In this document: positions 59,548 to 64,000 of the stretch, in pieces
Position numbering within the stretch: the stretch's first letter is position 1
Layout: each line of letters starts with the position of its first letter
Assembly (NCBI GenBank): GCA_963846165.1
Contig: CAWJUU010000005.1
Location: 186,001 to 250,000, forward strand
Length of the DNA stretch: 64,000 bases
Direction: 5' to 3'
Origin: WHSW01 sp963846165
Lineage (GTDB): Bacteria > Actinomycetota > Thermoleophilia > Solirubrobacterales > 70-9
Notes under the pieces: model-generated
Seen by the model: only the letters and a program-made list of their open reading frames with translations
Databases searched by the model: none
Told to the model about the DNA's origin: nothing
Program-made: the position numbers and the translations under genes

Positions 59548-60090
59548 TCAGTCGACGTCGCCCTCCGCCGGCGGGACGTCGCCGTTCGGTCGCCTCGGGA
59601 CCAGCACCGCGCGCTTGAACTCGGCGACCAGCGTGTTGTCCTGCTTGTAGACGCGGGTGTGCACCTTGACCACGCCGCGGTCGGGCTTCGACTGCGACGG
59701 GCGCACGTCGAGCACCTCGGACTCGCAGAAGAGCGTGTCGCCGTGGAAGACCGGGTTCGGGTGCGAGAGCTCCTCGGTCGCGAGGTTGGCGATCGCCTTC
59801 CCGGAGACGTCGGAGACCGACATCCCGAGCGCGAGCGAGTAGACGAGCGGCCCGACGACGACGTTCTTGCCCTGTTGCGACTCCGCCGCGTAGACGTCGT
59901 TGAGGTGGAGCGGGTGGTGGTTCATCGTGATCAGGCAGAAGAGGTGGTCGTCGGCCTCGGTGACCGTCTTCGCCGGCCAGTGCTTGTAGACCGCGCCGAC
60001 CTCGAACTCCTCCAGGTAGCGCCCGTACGCATGCGCACCCGAAGCCTCGCGCTCGGCCTGGCCCGTGGTCAAATCGTGCTTGTCGTTCAT
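59548..60090 (-). CDS. MaoC-like hotdog dehydratase (possible mesaconyl-CoA hydratase)
   Basis: 180 aa from ATG 60090. Single hotdog domain with hydratase-2-like motif: YLEEFEVGAVYKHWPAKTVTEADDHLFCLITMNHHPLHLNDVYAA (catalytic Asp/His region), VVGPLVYSLALGMSVSD, ATEELSHPNPVFHGDTLFCESEVLDV. Single-domain MaoC proteins of this type lie beside ccr and ecm in actinobacterial ethylmalonyl-CoA clusters and are candidates for mesaconyl-CoA hydration; this assignment is inferred. Other enoyl-CoA hydratase roles are possible. Confidence 0.82.
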   Translation of the reverse strand: MNDKHDLTTGQAEREASGAHAYGRYLEEFEVGAVYKHWPAKTVTEADDHLFCLITMNHHPLHLNDVYAAESQQGKNVVVGPLVYSLALGMSVSDVSGKAIANLATEELSHPNPVFHGDTLFCESEVLDVRPSQSKPDRGVVKVHTRVYKQDNTLVAEFKRAVLVPRRPNGDVPPAEGDVD

Positions 60091-60115
60091 CGGCGCGGAA
60101 GCGTAGCGGCGAGGA

Positions 60116-61189
60116 CTACGTGAGCGTCGCGGTGAGCTCCTCGAAGCGCCCGAGGTCGGCGGCCTCGGCCGCGATCGCCGCCTCGATCTCGGGGTCGAGC
60201 TCCGCGAACGGCTCGACCGCAACCGCGAGCCGCTTGCCGTTGCGTTTCGACGACCAGGTGCCCGCGAATCGCCCGTCGACGGTGATCGTCGGTCGTACGA
60301 TGCCGCCGCCGGGAACGACCCGCTTGACGTTATCGGGGCCGACCGCGAACTCCCGGCTCTCGTAGCCGAGGTTGTAGTTGTCGTAGGCGCCGAGCAGCCG
60401 CACGAGCGGTGCCGGCGCCGCGCGGCGCCGGCCGCGCTTGGCCACGAGCAGCGTTTCGCCGCCGTTGCGGACCTCGGCGAGCTCGGACGCGATGCGCTCG
60501 AGCCCGAGCCTGGCGTCGCGCAGCGGCAGTCCCGCCCAGCGCGCCAGGTCGCGATCGCTCGCCGGCCCGTAGGCGCGAATGAAGCGCCGCCCCAGCTCGG
60601 CAAGCGAGTCCTCGCGCGAGCGCTGCTCGAGCTCGCCGATCCACTCGCGGGTGGGCACCAGGCAGGTCTGGCCACCGCGATCGGGCCCGAGGCAGAGCTC
60701 GCCGTCCAGGGTGGCGAGGAGCCAGAGGTGAACCTTGATCTCCTGAGCCGCGTCGAACCCGGCCTCGGTCAGCCGCTCGGCCAGCTCCGGCCTGGTCAGC
60801 GGCCCGTCCTCTTCGATCGCCCGGTGGAGCAGCGCGAGCGCGCGCTCCTGCCCGGAGCCGTCGAGGCCGAAATCGGCGAGTCGCTTGCGCGACCAGCGGA
60901 TGATCGGGTCGGCGAACAGGCCCAGCAGCCAGCCGGCGTCCTCGGTCGGGATCAGGTGAACCGTCTTGCGCATCATCCAGGCGCGAAGCAGCGACCGGTC
61001 CTCACAACGGGCACGATCGACGTCGGCGGCGGTGAGCCCACGACTGCGCGCGCGAAACGCGAGCCGGGCGGCGCGCGGCTCCTGCGCCTGAACGGGCCCC
61101 GCGAGGCGGGCGACGTCGGCGGGGTCGCGGACGTCCGCTGGGCGATGGAGCAGCTGCGAGGCGCCGCGGGCGCGGGCCAGATCGCTCAC
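60116..61189 (-). CDS. Winged-helix DNA-binding protein of the AlkZ (HTH_42, DNA glycosylase) superfamily
   Basis: 357 aa from GTG 61189, which overlaps the stop of the SCP2-like gene as GTGA. Sequence pattern LLRAWMMRKTVHLIPTEDAGWLLGLF, IEEDGPLTRPELAERLTEAGF, RFIRAYGPASDRDLARWAGLPL, VRLLGAYDNYNLGYESREF, and IVRPTITVDGRFAGTWSSKRNGKRL match the tandem winged-helix AlkZ/AlkX family; the VDGRFAGTW-type segment is conserved there. Family members remove bulky or cross-linked DNA adducts. Predicted repair glycosylase, substrate unknown. Confidence 0.85.
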   Translation of the reverse strand: MSDLARARGASQLLHRPADVRDPADVARLAGPVQAQEPRAARLAFRARSRGLTAADVDRARCEDRSLLRAWMMRKTVHLIPTEDAGWLLGLFADPIIRWSRKRLADFGLDGSGQERALALLHRAIEEDGPLTRPELAERLTEAGFDAAQEIKVHLWLLATLDGELCLGPDRGGQTCLVPTREWIGELEQRSREDSLAELGRRFIRAYGPASDRDLARWAGLPLRDARLGLERIASELAEVRNGGETLLVAKRGRRRAAPAPLVRLLGAYDNYNLGYESREFAVGPDNVKRVVPGGGIVRPTITVDGRFAGTWSSKRNGKRLAVAVEPFAELDPEIEAAIAAEAADLGRFEELTATLT

Positions 61190-61533
61190 GCGCCGCCGAT
61201 CGCCTGCCCGAGCAGGCGCTTGACGCGCGAGTCGCCCTCGACCTTGAGGTGGCCGTAGTGGTAGGCCTCGCGCCAATCGACGAGCTCGCCCTCGGCGGCA
61301 AGCAGCCTGAACATCGTCTTCGGCATCGTCAGCGCGAGGCGCTCGTCGTCGCCGGCTCCCTCGCTGACCTTCGGCCCCGGCACCTCGACCCGGTAGCGGT
61401 CCGCGCTTTGAGGGCGCATGAGGCCGCCGGCGGTGAGCTCGAGGCCGAAGACGAGCTTCAGCTTCGCCAGCTTCGGGACCTGCCCTTGCAGCCTCGTCAC
61501 GGCGCTGGAGATCAGGTCGCTGTCGGAGGGCAC
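61186..61533 (-). CDS. SCP2-like sterol-carrier-fold protein
   Basis: 115 aa. KLAKLKLVFGLELTAGGLMRPQSADRYRVEVPGPKVSEGAGDDERLALTMPKTMFRLLAAEGELVDWREAYHYGHLKVEGDSRVKRLLGQAI shows the SCP2 alpha/beta hydrophobic tunnel fold (YHYGHLKVEGD in place of the usual F-x-x-GKLKxxGD). Paralogue of the gene upstream. Lipid or acyl-CoA binding inferred. Translationally coupled (GTGA) to the AlkZ-like gene. Confidence 0.78.
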   Translation of the reverse strand: MPSDSDLISSAVTRLQGQVPKLAKLKLVFGLELTAGGLMRPQSADRYRVEVPGPKVSEGAGDDERLALTMPKTMFRLLAAEGELVDWREAYHYGHLKVEGDSRVKRLLGQAIGGA

Positions 61534-61546
61534 GGCGGCGCGGTCG

Positions 61547-61912
61547 CTAGCGCGCCCTCTTCAGGCGCCCGCGCGCCTCGGCATGCGCGACCACCTGGCC
61601 GACCAGCTTCTGGATGTTCGGATCGCCCTCGACCTTGATCTGGCCGTGATCGTAGGCCTCGATCCAGTGCTTGACCTTGCCGTCGGCGGCGAGCTCGTTG
61701 AAGTGCGAGCGCGGAATCGAGACGTGGACGCGCTCGTCGTCGCTGATCCCCTTCGAGATCTTAGGCCCCGGCACCTCGACCCGGTAGAGCTGCACGTCGC
61801 CGCGCCCGCGCAGCTCGAGCCCGAAGACGAGCTTCAGCTTCGCCAGCGCCGGGACCTCCTGCTGCAGCCGCTCGACAGCCTGCTTGATCAGGTCGGCGGT
61901 CGAGGCCGACAA
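61547..61912 (-). CDS. SCP2-like sterol-carrier-fold protein, tandem paralogue
   Basis: 121 aa. LIKQAVERLQQEVPALAKLKLVFGLELRGRGDVQLYRVEVPGPKISKGISDDERVHVSIPRSHFNELAADGKVKHWIEAYDHGQIKVEGDPNIQKLVGQVV aligns along its length with the next gene; the GQIKVEGD segment is the SCP2-type strand. Basic C-terminus (AEARGRLKRAR). Lies 21 bases after the acyl-CoA dehydrogenase stop, so all four genes (dehydrogenase, two SCP2, AlkZ-like) may be one operon. Confidence 0.8.
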   Translation of the reverse strand: MSASTADLIKQAVERLQQEVPALAKLKLVFGLELRGRGDVQLYRVEVPGPKISKGISDDERVHVSIPRSHFNELAADGKVKHWIEAYDHGQIKVEGDPNIQKLVGQVVAHAEARGRLKRAR

Positions 61913-61933
61913 GCTAGTCGCGCCTCCCGTGCA

Positions 61934-63148
61934 TCAGAGCTTGTTCCTCTCCAGGACCTTCTTGCCGATCACCATCTTCTGGATCTCGGAGGTGCCCTCG
62001 CCGATCAGCAGCAACGGCGCATCGCGGTAGAGGCGCTCGATCTCGTACTCCTTCGAGTAGCCGTAGCCGCCGTGGATCCGGAAGCACTCCTCGACCACCT
62101 CCTTGCCCGTCTCCGAGGCGAACAGCTTCGCCATTCCGGCCTCGAGGTCGGAGCGTTCGCCGGCGTCCTTTAGCCGGGCTGCCTTGGTCGTCAGCAGGCG
62201 TGCGGCCTCGACCTTGGTCGCCATCTCGGCGAGCTTGAACTGGATCGCCTGATGCTGGGCGATCGGCTTGCCGAACGTCTTGCGCTCCTGCGAGTAGCGG
62301 AGCGCGAGCTCGAGCGCTCGCTGGGCGATCCCGACGCCACGCGCGGCGACGTTGACCCTGCCCACCTCGAGCGCGTCCATCATCTGCTTGAAGCCCTGGC
62401 CGACGCCGGCCTCCTCCCCCCCGAGGATGCGCTCGGGCGGGCAGCGATAGCCGTCATAGACGAGCTCGGTGGACTCGACGCCCTTATAGCCCATCTTCTT
62501 GATCTTCGGCGGGATCTCGAGCCCGGCGAAGTCACCCTCGTTGCGCTCCGCCCAGGGCTCCTTCTCGGTGATGAAGCAGGTCATCCCCTTATAGGGCGGA
62601 TCGGCCTTCGGGTCTGACTTCATGAGCACGAAGACGATGCCCGAGCCGAGGCCGTTGGTGACCCACATCTTCTGGCCGTTGAGCTCCCAGTTGCCGTCGT
62701 CGCCCTTCTTCGCCGTCGCCTTGATCCCCTGGACGTCGGAGCCGACCTCGGGCTCCGAGAGCGAGAAGGCGGCGCGGATCTCACCGGTGGCCATCTTCGG
62801 CAGGAAATGGTCCTTCTGCTCCTCGGTGCCGAACTTGATCAGCAGGTAGGAGCCGATGAAGTGGGTGTTGACGACGCCCGAGATCGAGATCCAGCCGCGC
62901 GAGAGCTCCTCGACGATCATCGCGTAGGTGGTCAGGTCGAGACCCATGCCTCCGTATTCCTCGGGGATCGTGACCCCGAACAGCCCCAGCTCCTTCATCT
63001 GCTCGACGATCGCCTCGGGGAACTTGTCCTCGTGGTCGAACTCCTCGGCGACGGGGAGGATCTCGTTGTCGACGAATTGGCGCACCATCTCGGTGATCGC
63101 CTTCTGCTCGTCGGTCTTCTCCTGGTAGGTCGCGGTCGCTACGGCCAT
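61934..63148 (-). CDS. Acyl-CoA dehydrogenase
   Basis: 404 aa from ATG 63148. FAD-binding N-terminal helices (EQKAITEMVRQFVDNEILPVAEEFDHEDKFPEAIVEQMKELGLFGVTIPEEYGGMGLDL), AAFSLSEPEVGSDVQGIKATAKKG, the WVTNGLGSGIVFVLM strand, RCPPERILGGEEAGVGQGFKQMMDALEVGRVNVAARGVGIAQ and the catalytic Glu in LLIGEGTSEIQKMVIGKKVL. The specific substrate is unclear; in context with ccrA, ecm and the MaoC gene it could be methylsuccinyl-CoA dehydrogenase, though those usually carry an extra N-terminal domain. Electrons pass to ETF. Confidence 0.92.
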   Translation of the reverse strand: MAVATATYQEKTDEQKAITEMVRQFVDNEILPVAEEFDHEDKFPEAIVEQMKELGLFGVTIPEEYGGMGLDLTTYAMIVEELSRGWISISGVVNTHFIGSYLLIKFGTEEQKDHFLPKMATGEIRAAFSLSEPEVGSDVQGIKATAKKGDDGNWELNGQKMWVTNGLGSGIVFVLMKSDPKADPPYKGMTCFITEKEPWAERNEGDFAGLEIPPKIKKMGYKGVESTELVYDGYRCPPERILGGEEAGVGQGFKQMMDALEVGRVNVAARGVGIAQRALELALRYSQERKTFGKPIAQHQAIQFKLAEMATKVEAARLLTTKAARLKDAGERSDLEAGMAKLFASETGKEVVEECFRIHGGYGYSKEYEIERLYRDAPLLLIGEGTSEIQKMVIGKKVLERNKL

Positions 63149-63192
63149 CGCTCCTCTGAGTCTCTGGGGGGCGCCGAAGGATAACCGTGAAT

Positions 63193-64000
63193 CTAGACCC
63201 GCTCGATCCCCGCCTCGGCGCATCCCGCCTCGAGCGTGTCGAGGCCGAAGCCGTCGGCGGGACCGAGGGCGCCGGATCCCTGGAGGCCGTTGGTTGCGGC
63301 ATGGCCGGCCCCCCAGGCGAGGACACGGCCGGTGAACTCGTAGCCGTTGGCGCCGCGCAACTCGACCGAGGCCAGTTCGCGCTCGCCCGCGCAGGCGATC
63401 GCGACGATCGCCGAGCCGGTGCCGGCGCGGGCCTGCTCGTCGGGGCCGCCGGTCGAGCCGTGGACGAAGCGCCGGTTGAGGGCGTCGATGCCGGCCTTGG
63501 CGCCAGGGAGGCGGACGATTGCGGAGTTGACGGCCGAGAACGCCTGCATCCCCCGCGATGCTGAGCCGAACCAGCCGAGGTAGGCGTTGACCTCTCGCAG
63601 CCCCGGATGGATCCGCGGCAGCGCGAAGTGCTCGGAGGAGCCGACCGAGACCCCCTGGCGACGCTTGCCCGCGGCCTCGAAGGCGCGCACGCGGGCGGCG
63701 CCGCGCTCGGTGCGAATCGCGCCATCGCGCCAAGCGAAGGCCGGCTCGGCGATCGCGCCGGCGAGCGACGCGCGAGTGCCGCCGCTCATCCCGCCGCCCC
63801 CGCCGCCGGTGGCGAAGTAGCCGATCTCGACGCGATCTGCCGCCCCGCCGGCCTCGCGCAGCGCCAGAGCGCCCGCGAGGTTGCCGGGGACCCAGTCGTA
63901 GCCGAACGCGGTCACCAGGGCCGCGCCCGCCTGCTCGGCTCGGGGGCCGAAGTGCTCGAACACCCGCCGGATGAACGCCGGCTCGCCGGTCGAGTCGATG
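63193..64000 (-). CDS. Saccharopine-dehydrogenase-like oxidoreductase (trans-acting enoyl reductase type), 5' end outside window
   Basis: The frame is open to the right edge (…IDSTGEPAFIRRVFEHFGPRAEQAGAALVTAFGYDWVPGNLAGALAL). This and the C-terminal half (VSVGSSEHFALPRIHPGLREVNAYLGWFGSASRGMQAFSAV, TGSAIVAIACAGERELASVELRGANGYEFTGRVLAWGA) match the saccharopine dehydrogenase-like proteins that act as trans enoyl reductases or lipid-modifying enzymes. The N-terminal NAD-binding part is outside the window. The last 250+ residues are present; stop at 63193-63195. Confidence 0.82.
   Translation of the reverse strand, partial: IDSTGEPAFIRRVFEHFGPRAEQAGAALVTAFGYDWVPGNLAGALALREAGGAADRVEIGYFATGGGGGGMSGGTRASLAGAIAEPAFAWRDGAIRTERGAARVRAFEAAGKRRQGVSVGSSEHFALPRIHPGLREVNAYLGWFGSASRGMQAFSAVNSAIVRLPGAKAGIDALNRRFVHGSTGGPDEQARAGTGSAIVAIACAGERELASVELRGANGYEFTGRVLAWGAGHAATNGLQGSGALGPADGFGLDTLEAGCAEAGIERV

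Overview
The window is a high-GC stretch of an actinobacterial chromosome. The gene content fits the class Thermoleophilia (Solirubrobacterales or a relative): it carries a full coenzyme F420 gene set with a fused cofG-cofH (fbiC), an F420-dependent luciferase-like oxidoreductase, ethylmalonyl-CoA pathway genes, two DivIVA-type coiled-coil proteins and 'MSQEN'-type SnoaL-like proteins. The lineage is inferred from gene content, not from a marker phylogeny. No rRNA genes or CRISPR arrays were seen.

Positions 1-10,200 are the accessory part. They hold secreted or surface proteins (a calcium-repeat protein cut by the window edge and two tandem beta-helix proteins), decayed SnoaL copies around the beta-helix genes, and a minus-strand cassette of small genes linked by ATGA overlaps (broken helix-turn-helix gene, HNH nuclease, two unknown ORFs) beside the 3' end of a tRNA-Pro. 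Five tRNA genes follow (Pro-GGG, Gly-TCC, Trp-CCA, Leu-TAG, Leu-CAA), with a GAP-family membrane protein, two CAP-domain secreted proteins, a LAGLIDADG-type gene with a perfect LexA-like palindrome at its start codon, and an SRAP DNA-repair protein.

Positions 10,396-26,500 are mostly acyl-CoA and nucleoside metabolism: M28 peptidase, acetoacetyl-CoA synthetase, a ferritin-like/desaturase-like protein, methylthioadenosine phosphorylase plus MTA/SAH deaminase, a delta-60/RTX repeat protein, acyl-CoA carboxylase beta subunit, two DivIVA-like proteins, 3-hydroxybutyryl-CoA dehydrogenase, a sugar-nucleotide-type SDR and HMG-CoA lyase. Positions 27,280-34,459 are the F420 block: F420:NADPH reductase, cofD, cofC, cofE, then on the other strand two cupins, a broken zinc alcohol dehydrogenase and fbiC. 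Aquaporin and pyrophosphatase follow.

Positions 35,963-47,205 hold signalling and metal genes: a continuous frame joining an NMT1/THI5-like binding lipoprotein to GGDEF-EAL-GAF modules, and an operon of two-domain multicopper oxidase, ZIP transporter, DtxR-type regulator and a small unknown protein with palindromes in its promoter region. Next come a YgfZ-like gene (frameshifted), a coiled-coil protein with a PD-(D/E)XK-like motif, a LOG-family protein and a phospholipase D-like protein. Positions 47,263-64,000 contain crotonyl-CoA carboxylase/reductase, ethylmalonyl-CoA mutase, a MaoC dehydratase and an acyl-CoA dehydrogenase, which together suggest the ethylmalonyl-CoA route of C2 assimilation. 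Between them lie ClpS, a LysR regulator, an MBL hydrolase, acetyltransferases, a PAS protein, an F420-dependent oxidoreductase, an amidase, tandem SCP2-like proteins and an AlkZ-like winged-helix protein.

A caution for the reader: at least nine genes are interrupted by single-base frame changes, several at G/C runs, and four others have conserved N-termini without an ATG/GTG/TTG. This looks more like base-level assembly error than mass gene decay, but reads would be needed to decide.
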